From Klebsiella pneumoniae (lineage in GTDB: Bacteria > Pseudomonadota > Gammaproteobacteria > Eutrophobiales > Eutrophobiaceae): 64,000 nucleotides of DNA. The stretch lies in contig CAMDWI010000012.1 of assembly GCA_945878555.1 (NCBI GenBank), forward strand, positions 1-64,000, read 5' to 3'. Both the position numbers and the translations under genes were made by a program. Shown here in pieces: positions 48,220 to 56,458 of the stretch (the stretch's first letter is position 1; the number at the start of each line of letters is the position of its first letter). Under the pieces are notes generated by a model, which had not been told where the DNA came from, did not search any database, and was given only the letters and a program-made list of their open reading frames with translations.

Positions 48220-48598
48220 TTATGTGGACAACTCACTCTCCAGCGCCTCTGGCGCGTTTTGGGCCAATGCGATCTTAAACTTCGTTATGCCATTTGCGGA
48301 TGTTATCATGATGCTGCCCCCATGGCTCTCAATGATGGATTTTACGATAGCAAGTCCAAGACCCGCTTCATTGACTGTACGATGCCGTGAGGGATCGACA
48401 CGATAGAATCGATCGAAAAGTCTCGATAAATGCTCAGGGGGAATCCCGGTTCCGGGATTCTCGAAAGTAACAAGTACAGTATTAGTCATCACAGCCAGTG
48501 TTACGGTGACAGTTTGTGCAGGCGGCGTGTAACGAATGGCATTAGAAATCAGGTTACTTAACGCTCGACGCAGCATCAAACGATCGCCGCGTACAGAG
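48220..48598 (-). pseudogene. C-terminal fragment of a heavy-metal sensor histidine kinase (CusS/CopS type)
   Basis: VRGDRLMLRRALSNLISNAIRYTPP, FENPGTGIPPEHLSRLFDRFYRVDPSRH, GLGLAIVKSIIESHGGSI; no HisKA, HAMP or TM upstream, homology stops at ~48598. Confidence 0.8.
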
Positions 48599-48599
48599 G

Positions 48600-48875
48600 G
48601 TGCACTTCGAGGAACAAGCCAGAAAGAAAGACTGCAATCAGTGGCGACGGTTTATGGAATTTTCAGGTCGTTGGGAACAGGCGAATAAAGTCGATAATTT
48701 CATATCTGCTCTTGAATCCTTAAATCTCAAACAAGACGAAATCATTGCAGGAAAAGCAGTAGCCGAGTGGCTCAACTGGGCAAAAGCATGGGCAAGACAA
48801 TATAATCCTTTACCAAACGATATTGAAACGATGTTCGAGTCAATTTCAAAGGTGGAATCATGGACGTCTTCATGA
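48600..48875 (+). pseudogene. C-terminal fragment of an unidentified protein
   Basis: Coherent coding-like sequence FEEQARKKDCNQWRRFMEFSGRWEQANKVDNFISALE...AEWLNWAKAWARQYNPLPNDIE beginning abruptly at the kinase breakpoint. Confidence 0.45.
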
Positions 48876-48993
48876 ATTTTGTTAAGTAGCGTTAACAAAA
48901 GTAATATTTTTTGAAATATACCCATCCCTCCTCTACAATTATGTCTTGATATCACTAAGAATCATCCTGTCCACCCATAATAAGAATACAGAT

Positions 48994-49278
48994 ATGACGA
49001 AGTCTGAATTGATAGTAAATATTGCCCAGAAGCACTCACACCTCCCACAAAGTGATATTGAACTCGCAATCAATGCCTTACTGGAACACATCACCCTCGT
49101 CTTATCGCAAGGTATCCGTGTCGAGATCAGGGGGTTTGGAGTTTTTTCCGTGCGCTATCGGGCGGCAAAGATTGGTAGAAATCCTAAAACGGGTGAATCC
49201 GTTCCTTTAACTGAGAAATATGTGCCCTGTTTCAAACCGGGTAAAGAAATGGCTATCAGAATCAATACTAGTGTGTAA
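48994..49278 (+). CDS. IHF beta-like nucleoid protein
   Basis: MTKSELIVNIAQKHSHLPQSDIELAINALLEHITLVLSQGIRVEIRGFGVFSVRYRAAKIGRNPKTGESVPLTEKYVPCFKPGKEM. Confidence 0.9.
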   Translation: MTKSELIVNIAQKHSHLPQSDIELAINALLEHITLVLSQGIRVEIRGFGVFSVRYRAAKIGRNPKTGESVPLTEKYVPCFKPGKEMAIRINTSV

Positions 49279-51409
49279 GTTTTATCTCACTGACTTCCTT
49301 CGGCTTGGAGAAGTAGTATCCCTGCCCCATATCGCAGCCAAGTTCCGATAAAATCGTATATTGTTCCTTCGTTTCAACACCTTCAGCTACAACCCTGATC
49401 CCAATGCCATTCGCCATTCCGATGATCCCCTTAACCAGTGCTGTGGCATCATTACCTTTGGTCAGTCCGATAATAAATTCCCGGTCTATTTTTAATGCGT
49501 TGACGGGGAATCGTCGCAAATAGCTGAGTGAAGAATATCCCGTCCCAAAATCATCGATATAGATATCCATGCCCTTCGACTTTAACAAATGCAATTCTGG
49601 GATGACTACCTCAGGGTTTTCAATCAGTGCTGATTCGGTGATTTCAAGGACAATCCTGTTGCCGGAACTCCCAAAGTCGTACTGTTTGAGAGTCTCGATA
49701 AACCGTTCAGACATACCGCTCTGTCTTAACTGAAATGATGAAACATTTACCGATATGTATTTGTTTGTTACACCACTGTCAGACCAGTCCTTGAGCTGTT
49801 TTACAGCCTGCTCAAACACCCAATAGCCAACTGTTATTATCAGCCCTGTATTTTCAGCAATGGCGATAAATTGCCCTGGGGGCATTTCACCCAGACGTGG
49901 ATTTTTCCAGCGTAGCAGTGACTCAAAACCAACGACCGATTTATCCTTGATACTGACGATGGGTTGATACGCCAGCCTTAATTCATTATTCTTAACTGCG
50001 CTTTGTAACTCTGTCTCTATGGCATGCTCAGTCGTTGACTGATCTTCTAAAGTCTTTGAATAATATTTAAATGGTTCATCAAAATCACGGGCTGCTGTCA
50101 GCGCAATACTGGCATGTCTCAATAGTTCGTCTGGTTCATTACCATCTCTGGGGTGTACTGCAATCCCCGCCCTGTAATGCAATACAATATCGACTGAATT
50201 TTCAGTAATCACCTGAGGCAGATTGTTAATTACCTTTCTTGTCACTGCCGTCAGATCACTTGTATTGGCAATATCAGTCAATAGTACAACAAAATCATGC
50301 GAGTCCACCTTGGCAATAGTGTCACCGGGTCTGATCAAATCACGGAGCATCAATCCAAATCGATACAGGACAGCATCCCCAACGAATACACCAAACACAT
50401 CAACTATCTTTCGGTAATTTTCTAAATTAATCGACATAACAGCTGTAATTCGGTTACTTCTGTATCCATAACCCGAAACAGTTTGCCTGAAACGGTCGAT
50501 CAAGAGATTGCGGTTCGGTAAGCCTGTAACGACATCATGATAAGTTACGTATAGTAACTTCTGTTCATTCACAATCTGGGTAAGTCCTATTGAAGTATCG
50601 GCCGCCAACTCGCTTAACAGGCGTATTTCGTCTTCATCGAATGTGTTTGACTGCCCAGAATAAAACGTAAATGAACCCGCTATTTTGTTATTAACCAGAA
50701 GCGGGAACCCTGCGCATGAATTTATGCCGTATTCACTGGATTTAATACTCCACTGTTCAGATATCGTCTCTTGGCTGAAGTCATTGATAACAACAACACG
50801 TTTTTCACTGAAAACAACGCCTGAAGGTTCCCGGGCCAAGGCCTGTGTGTCTGTTAATGCAATCACCGACGGGGAAATGACGTGCTTGACATCTCCCCCA
50901 ATCGCGACAATTTCCAGCAATTTGGTTTCTTCATTAATCAGCCGTATACACACAGCTTTATATCCACCATGTTCCACCGCAATCTTGCAAGCTAGATCAA
51001 GCAAATTCTGCTTTTCACTGGTGCGGAGTATTTCAGCGTTGATGGCGCTTAACACAACATAGACACGATTTAATTTTTCAATTTTTGCTTCACGCTTCAG
51101 AATTCTGTTAATGCTTCGCTGAATCAGTACATGCAGAAGCAGATAGGTGACAATTACAAATAATGCCCCTTTAATAAGCTCAATGGTATGAAGAGGAATT
51201 TGCGTTGCGGACGATATTGATAATGCCAACTGCCCAGAGCCCGTGATCCAGATCAACGAAATAATCAGATAGATCAGCGAGATTCGCGTAGCTGTGTATT
51301 TGGCGCCTGTCTTTTTGGTCAACTCTGAGAGTTTATTTTTTTTGTTATTCATCCCCCACCACGCAAATGACAAAAGCATTTGGACAATCGTGACTACAAT
51401 AACCCGCAT
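49268..51409 (-). CDS. GAF-GGDEF(degenerate)-EAL membrane protein
   Basis: TM N-terminus; GAF; GLPNRNLLIDRF with degenerate site KVDSHDFVVLL; EAL motifs FESLLRW, LEITESALIENPE, IDDFGTGYSSLSYLRRF, VVAEGVETKEQ. Confidence 0.93.
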   Translation of the reverse strand: MRVIVVTIVQMLLSFAWWGMNNKKNKLSELTKKTGAKYTATRISLIYLIISLIWITGSGQLALSISSATQIPLHTIELIKGALFVIVTYLLLHVLIQRSINRILKREAKIEKLNRVYVVLSAINAEILRTSEKQNLLDLACKIAVEHGGYKAVCIRLINEETKLLEIVAIGGDVKHVISPSVIALTDTQALAREPSGVVFSEKRVVVINDFSQETISEQWSIKSSEYGINSCAGFPLLVNNKIAGSFTFYSGQSNTFDEDEIRLLSELAADTSIGLTQIVNEQKLLYVTYHDVVTGLPNRNLLIDRFRQTVSGYGYRSNRITAVMSINLENYRKIVDVFGVFVGDAVLYRFGLMLRDLIRPGDTIAKVDSHDFVVLLTDIANTSDLTAVTRKVINNLPQVITENSVDIVLHYRAGIAVHPRDGNEPDELLRHASIALTAARDFDEPFKYYSKTLEDQSTTEHAIETELQSAVKNNELRLAYQPIVSIKDKSVVGFESLLRWKNPRLGEMPPGQFIAIAENTGLIITVGYWVFEQAVKQLKDWSDSGVTNKYISVNVSSFQLRQSGMSERFIETLKQYDFGSSGNRIVLEITESALIENPEVVIPELHLLKSKGMDIYIDDFGTGYSSLSYLRRFPVNALKIDREFIIGLTKGNDATALVKGIIGMANGIGIRVVAEGVETKEQYTILSELGCDMGQGYYFSKPKEVSEIKLTH

Positions 51410-51515
51410 TTATCACATATGGAAGTTATAATATGTGATACTTAAACTGGAATAACCAATTTATAGGCATTAACAGCAGTCGTTACTATCAACGTTTAAG
51501 GAGGTATTTTGGCAC

Positions 51516-52076
51516 TCAACGACTGCGAATCACGCGAAGAAGGGTGACGCCGAATAGGACGATCGGTAGGCCGAGCGCAAGTAGCGAAGCCGCTCTTTTG
51601 ATTACCGTCATATAGGGAAGAATGGTGGCAAGTAGGTGCATACGGTCCGGGTAATAGGCCAAGAGGGCCAGTACCGCTCCATTTTCAGCAAGATCAAAGA
51701 TCACATAACCAACAGCAAACGAATATAAGATCATTTGCAAGGCCCGTCTTAGGGAATAGGCCCTTAACGCATGCCGCATGAGCAAGAGTAAGGCGGGCAG
51801 CATGGCGAGTGGCAACATGACATCGACAGTAAGATTACGGAAGGCATAGTTATCTCGACCCTCCTCCCCGTATGCTGTCAGACGCTGATATATCTCTTCT
51901 TCCGAAAAGGACGGTTTTATATCCAGGAGCACACCGCCGTTACTTACACTCTGAAAGTTGTGTACGCTGCCACGAAAATCCAATGCGTGTATGGCAAACG
52001 CGATCAGAGCAGCCGTAGCAAGCGCAAATACAAAAAATGCGCGGCTATCAAGTAGAGGTGTCGTTTTGATGTGCAT
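51516..52076 (-). CDS. Hypothetical integral membrane protein
   Basis: 186 aa with about four hydrophobic segments. Confidence 0.6.
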   Translation of the reverse strand: MHIKTTPLLDSRAFFVFALATAALIAFAIHALDFRGSVHNFQSVSNGGVLLDIKPSFSEEEIYQRLTAYGEEGRDNYAFRNLTVDVMLPLAMLPALLLLMRHALRAYSLRRALQMILYSFAVGYVIFDLAENGAVLALLAYYPDRMHLLATILPYMTVIKRAASLLALGLPIVLFGVTLLRVIRSR

Positions 52077-52281
52077 CGCTGTTATGACGCTTAAATATTT
52101 TGTAACGTGACAGGCTGATGTACGGTTATCTCGCAGATGTCTAGCAAAGCGTGCATAAAGTTCTCCCCGTAGTCAGTTTGTTACTTACTGTAACTTTTAC
52201 AGACTAGTCTAGCCAATGTTGTGGCTATGTCCATATTATACGAGTGCCGCAAAGTTTAAAGTAGCCGTTGAATCCCGTTAA

Positions 52282-52305
52282 TTTGCATTAACAAAAGTTA
52301 TTTTT
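52282..52305 (-). repeat. Short dispersed repeat (YTTTTGTTAAY family)
   Basis: Minus-strand ATAACTTTTGTTAATGCAAATTAACGG; related copies near 48889, 53002, 55049 and 55092. Confidence 0.4.
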
Positions 52306-52972
52306 TCTGATTATTATAATATCTTATGTATGCCACCTCTATTTTCTTAACAAGCGTAGCTAGCTGTAACAATGATTTATTCACAAACTCGTCTGTTACT
52401 AAATTAGCATCATCACCAACTTCAGATACCATTTCACCAATAGTTTTTTTAATATCCTCTGGAATATCCCGATCAATTTTATGAATAAATCTATTTCTCA
52501 ATTCTCTAATAGCATCCAAATTTTTCCATAATTTCTTCTCAATATCTATATCGATACCGCAACTACTTATAAGCCAATTTACATATTTATTTATATATGG
52601 TAACTGCCGTTTTTTAAATTCAATAGAAGCACCTGTATCATGTGCGATTTCCTCACATAAACTTCCTATTAGCTGTTCTACGAGTGCCAGTGAAAATGAT
52701 ATTGTTGACAGCCTTAGATATTCAGGGAAATATTCAATATCAACACTGGCGGATTCGGAATATGCAAGATCATATTCAGCAGTTCCGTCTCCAGTAACCG
52801 TTTGTAAATTTGATATATGATGTTGAAGGTAGACTTTATTAAGTTCCCAATGTCTTTGTAGGGATTGAAATCTATACTTAAATTCCCAGAATGGTGCAAT
52901 ATATTGATCCTCTGTTTCATAGATGGGATCAATTAATAGTAGATTATAAAAATAGTCGTTTGGATCGTTCAT
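52298..52972 (-). CDS. HEPN-like protein (candidate RNase effector)
   Basis: Largely helical; NLDAIRELRNRFIHKIDR fits the HEPN R-x4-H signature (RNRFIH). Confidence 0.55.
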   Translation of the reverse strand: MNDPNDYFYNLLLIDPIYETEDQYIAPFWEFKYRFQSLQRHWELNKVYLQHHISNLQTVTGDGTAEYDLAYSESASVDIEYFPEYLRLSTISFSLALVEQLIGSLCEEIAHDTGASIEFKKRQLPYINKYVNWLISSCGIDIDIEKKLWKNLDAIRELRNRFIHKIDRDIPEDIKKTIGEMVSEVGDDANLVTDEFVNKSLLQLATLVKKIEVAYIRYYNNQKK

Positions 52973-53101
52973 GTATTTTTGATTACAAGAGATGTCCTAA
53001 ACTCGTTTTAACGAAAGTAATAATTCAGTTACTCGGTCTTCGAACCTAAAATTTACAGGGCGAATCATGCACAAATGATAAATTAAACTAATCGATGCAT
53101 C

Positions 53102-53740
53102 CTATATTAGTCCCTTATTATTAGCGACGGCTGCCAACATACCAGAATATTCCATCCCCCCCTCTATTCTCCTGAGTAAATCCCTGCGTAAAAGCTCTTT
53201 TAATACTGGGTTTGATTCAAGAGAATGTCTATCGACAAGGGAACAGTAATCGCCGATGGACTGTATTTTGCGTGTAATTAATTCCAATCTTGCACTATTG
53301 TTCAGCTGAAGTATTCTTATTGTTATTTCTGCTCGAGCGTTCCCTGTTTTCCATTGTACCAATGGCCCAAGATGTTCAATCATATCTTCAACTGGATCGT
53401 TATGCGGGTCTATGAATTCATTGCCATCTTCATAATAATCATTCTTTCTCCTGTTACACTCCGTACATGCGATTGTAAGATTAGACCACTCAAAGTGAAG
53501 TGTCTCTTCTTTCGAAGACGGAACCTTATGTTCAATGTCGCCTGGAGTGTTATGGCCAATGGAGGATTCGCAATAAACGCACTTGTATCCTGACTCTTCT
53601 TTAAGCCGTGACTTAATGTCTGGATGGCGATATCTATACTTCTTTGTTGAGGAATCCTTGTCCGCAAGCCATTCTGCCAACCAAGTTTCAGCATTATTTT
53701 GCAATACTTCAGGAATTTGCATCTTGGCAATACTTCTCAT
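53102..53740 (-). CDS. HNH endonuclease, PtuB-like
   Basis: CVYCESSIGHNTPGDIEHKVPSSKEETLHFEWSNLTIACTECNRRKNDYY (zinc-stabilised HNH); ATGA overlap with upstream ATPase. Confidence 0.85.
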   Translation of the reverse strand: MRSIAKMQIPEVLQNNAETWLAEWLADKDSSTKKYRYRHPDIKSRLKEESGYKCVYCESSIGHNTPGDIEHKVPSSKEETLHFEWSNLTIACTECNRRKNDYYEDGNEFIDPHNDPVEDMIEHLGPLVQWKTGNARAEITIRILQLNNSARLELITRKIQSIGDYCSLVDRHSLESNPVLKELLRRDLLRRIEGGMEYSGMLAAVANNKGLI

Positions 53741-54945
53741 AACCCAAGCGCCCCGCGGTCGAGTCCAGCCTCTTCTAGTTCTCTAATAATTTTTTCGATT
53801 TTTTCGTTTGAATCAGAGGTCGAGTCATATTTGGCAAGAATATCTCTAACCCTAGTTTCAACCCATACAGGAATTGTTGTAGGCACATCAAGAATATCTC
53901 TAAGAACACTATCCGCAGATCCTGTTAAATCTGCCTCCTCTAATAATCGCGACTCAATCTTTTTATTCTCGTCATATGAAAGTGCGTAAACTTTGGCACG
54001 AGGATTGGATGTCACAATAAATGGACTGTGGGTTGCTACAATGAACCTGTTCTTTGGGAAAGCCTTTTCAAGCGAAGGAAGGAGAGTTCTTTGCATACTC
54101 GGATGCAAGTGGTTCTCTGGTTCATCAATAACTACAGTACAGCCATCGCGGTCTGATCCATACATGTATATTTGCCAGGTAATACCGAAAACGGAATTCA
54201 CTCCACCAGACATGGCGTCTAAGGCAAAGGTTCCGGTTTTAGTGACTAGAACAACATCAGGCATTCTTACTTCTAACTTTTCAAATCCCAATGACACTGG
54301 AAGTACATGCTTTAATACCTCCTGGAACCCCTCGAAGAGTTCTCTGTACTCTGGATTCTCAGCCACTGCCTGATTTCCATAACCAAACAGAGCCAATGAA
54401 ATCAAAGATTGTTTGAGCACCATACCCGGATTTTGGACTTTGGCCGACATCTGCGTCTGCTGAAGTAAAGTCTGGAATTCTTGGTAGTGCTGCTGATTTG
54501 TTTTTGGGTTTATAGGAAGTGTGTCAACTCGTTGGAATGTCATGGATGGCCGATGTGAGGGTATATGCAACCCTTCCAAGTTGGGCTTATCACTGTATTG
54601 GAGTTGATACTGAGGATTGTCTTTGCTGGGTGGTGGCATCAACAAACTACAACTAGGTGAATCTGAATATCTGATACTGCCAATTGTAGTAGAGCCGGGA
54701 TCAGGTTTTTCTCGATCAGATAGTTCAAGGATATCAGAGTAAATGCGCAGTTTTCCCTTTTTTCCCAGATGTGGAACGGCCAGAAAACTTAAGTTCCACC
54801 CGAAGTGACTGCTAATTACATTTAGAATAGTAGTCTTTCCACATCCATTTGCTCCCGTGAGGACTGTTGTATGAGAACGCGTATCTATGTTAACGATTGA
54901 GAATTGTCGCCAATTCGATAATTCAAGAGCATCAATGGTATTCAT
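53737..54945 (-). CDS. ABC/AAA-type ATPase, PtuA-like (Septu-like)
   Basis: Walker A LTGANGCGKTTILNVI; LDAMSGGVNSVFGI signature-like; Walker B CTVVIDEPENHLHPSMQ; FIVATHSPFIVTS. Confidence 0.85.
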   Translation of the reverse strand: MNTIDALELSNWRQFSIVNIDTRSHTTVLTGANGCGKTTILNVISSHFGWNLSFLAVPHLGKKGKLRIYSDILELSDREKPDPGSTTIGSIRYSDSPSCSLLMPPPSKDNPQYQLQYSDKPNLEGLHIPSHRPSMTFQRVDTLPINPKTNQQHYQEFQTLLQQTQMSAKVQNPGMVLKQSLISLALFGYGNQAVAENPEYRELFEGFQEVLKHVLPVSLGFEKLEVRMPDVVLVTKTGTFALDAMSGGVNSVFGITWQIYMYGSDRDGCTVVIDEPENHLHPSMQRTLLPSLEKAFPKNRFIVATHSPFIVTSNPRAKVYALSYDENKKIESRLLEEADLTGSADSVLRDILDVPTTIPVWVETRVRDILAKYDSTSDSNEKIEKIIRELEEAGLDRGALGL

Positions 54946-55048
54946 TCGTCACACCCCGTTATATATGGCCAACAATCGTTAACGCGTCACTGTTACGATT
55001 TTCTTGGATCTGGAAACCGATTCTATTGCAAACTCTGCATTAATAAAC

Positions 55049-55075
55049 CGTTAATTCATGTTAACAAAAATATCT
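55049..55075 (-). repeat. Short dispersed repeat (YTTTTGTTAAY family)
   Basis: Minus-strand ATATTTTTGTTAACATGAATTAACGG, upstream of the ATPase gene. Confidence 0.4.
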
Positions 55076-55120
55076 TATTCAAACACGGTAAGATGCGTTA
55101 ACACAAATAATAATATCGAC

Positions 55121-55172
55121 ACTCGGACTCTGACTCCACCAGTAGGGGTTCAAATCCATTACCCCCAGCCAA
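55121..55172 (+). tRNA. 3' remnant of tRNA-Gln(CUG), candidate integration-site scar (not a complete gene)
   Basis: ACTCGGACTCTGACTCCACCAGTAGGGGTTCAAATCCATTACCCCCAGCCA: anticodon loop CTCTGAC (CTG), TTCAAAT T-loop, ...CCCCAGCCA end; 5' half absent. Confidence 0.55.
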
Positions 55173-55418
55173 TTAAAACAAGTTAGACATTTGTTGCTGA
55201 TTTCTTCCCTAACCTTTCCCTGATATAGGGGGTTACAGGTGGGCTTTTTTGGCTGGAATGTGTCGATAGCAATTTACCAGCACCGGAACAAAACCTTACT
55301 TTTCGAGGCTGGCATATCTGTCCGGGCACTGGCGGGCCACACCTCATCAGATATCAACCGGTGTTCGTGTAATTCTGCTTGGGAGATATCCTAGCCGCCA
55401 GGCTGCGCGCCAGGTGTT

Positions 55419-55438
55419 GGCGAGCGGCGTAGCTCGCC
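55419..55438. other. Perfect 7-bp stem-loop
   Basis: GGCGAGC-GGCGTA-GCTCGCC. Confidence 0.5.
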
Positions 55439-55573
55439 CCTTACCGTTTGGAATGAACTGTTAAGTATCAAGCAGTGATTAACGAACGCTATGTTATGTG
55501 CTGTTTCGTGGGAACATAGGAAATGGTAAGCCTTAATTATCTTGTCCCAACGCGTTAGACTGCCACAAGCAGT

Positions 55574-56377
55574 TCACACCCGAATAGCTCGGGTAATGAG
55601 ATATTCTCGACCCCACCGTACCTTGCCGTCAGTGGCACGATAACCTTCCAAGAAAGCCAGCATGTCGTTTCGGAATGCTTGTAGAGCATCGCCCTGAAGG
55701 CTAGACACGGCGCGAACGGTAGGACCGTAGCGGGTAGAGAACAAATCCCAAATATCCTCAGGCGATGCCCCAAACTGCGGACAGTCGCCCTGGGTGAAAG
55801 TAATATCGCAAAAATTAGTGCCGAGAAGGGTACGTACTTTTTCAGCATCACCCCAATTAAACGGACTCGCAAGTCCAGCGGGGGGCGAAACATGCTTATT
55901 GGTAATGCGGAACCAATTACCGAGACCGCCATCTGGCGTCCAAGCAAGGAAAACGACACGGCCCCCAGATCGGGTCACTCTTGCCAACTCAGTCGCAACC
56001 CTTGACTGGTCCGGCGCAAACATGTGCCCACACGTTGAGACAATTACATCAAAACTCGCATCTGCAATAGGGAGCGCCTCTACATCCCCTTCTTGAAAAT
56101 CGATATCGGTAAAGCCTGCATTACTCGCCTTTTTTCGTGCGACAATCAATAGTTCCGGCGTAAGGTCCACCCCCGTGACCTGCGCGCCGCGTTCTCTGGC
56201 AGCAATGGCAGTGATGCCCGTACCAGTCGCAAGGTCAAGTACGCGTTCTCCCGTGCGAATACCCGCAACACGCAGCGTTTGATCAGTCGAAATGGACAGA
56301 CCATCTGCGATGCGATCATAGTCACCTAAAGCCCATGTGGCACGCTGCTTCTTTTTGAGTTCAGTGAATTCAACCAT
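55574..56377 (-). CDS. Class I SAM-dependent methyltransferase
   Basis: GERVLDLATGTGITAIAARERGAQVTGVDLTPELLIVARKKA; FDVIVSTCGHMFAPDQSRVATELARVTRSGGRVVFLAW. Confidence 0.93.
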   Translation of the reverse strand: MVEFTELKKKQRATWALGDYDRIADGLSISTDQTLRVAGIRTGERVLDLATGTGITAIAARERGAQVTGVDLTPELLIVARKKASNAGFTDIDFQEGDVEALPIADASFDVIVSTCGHMFAPDQSRVATELARVTRSGGRVVFLAWTPDGGLGNWFRITNKHVSPPAGLASPFNWGDAEKVRTLLGTNFCDITFTQGDCPQFGASPEDIWDLFSTRYGPTVRAVSSLQGDALQAFRNDMLAFLEGYRATDGKVRWGREYLITRAIRV

Positions 56378-56458
56378 ACATATTCCTCATAACTATGAGC
56401 ATGAACCTCAAAATGGTTCTCTGTCAACACCGAATTTGCGAACCCCGAACTGACAGAC

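Noticed and set aside
51421-51515. GCATTAACAGCAG considered a sixth copy of the YTTTTGTTAAY repeat
   Set aside because: Match too short and lacks the T-tract and second half-site.
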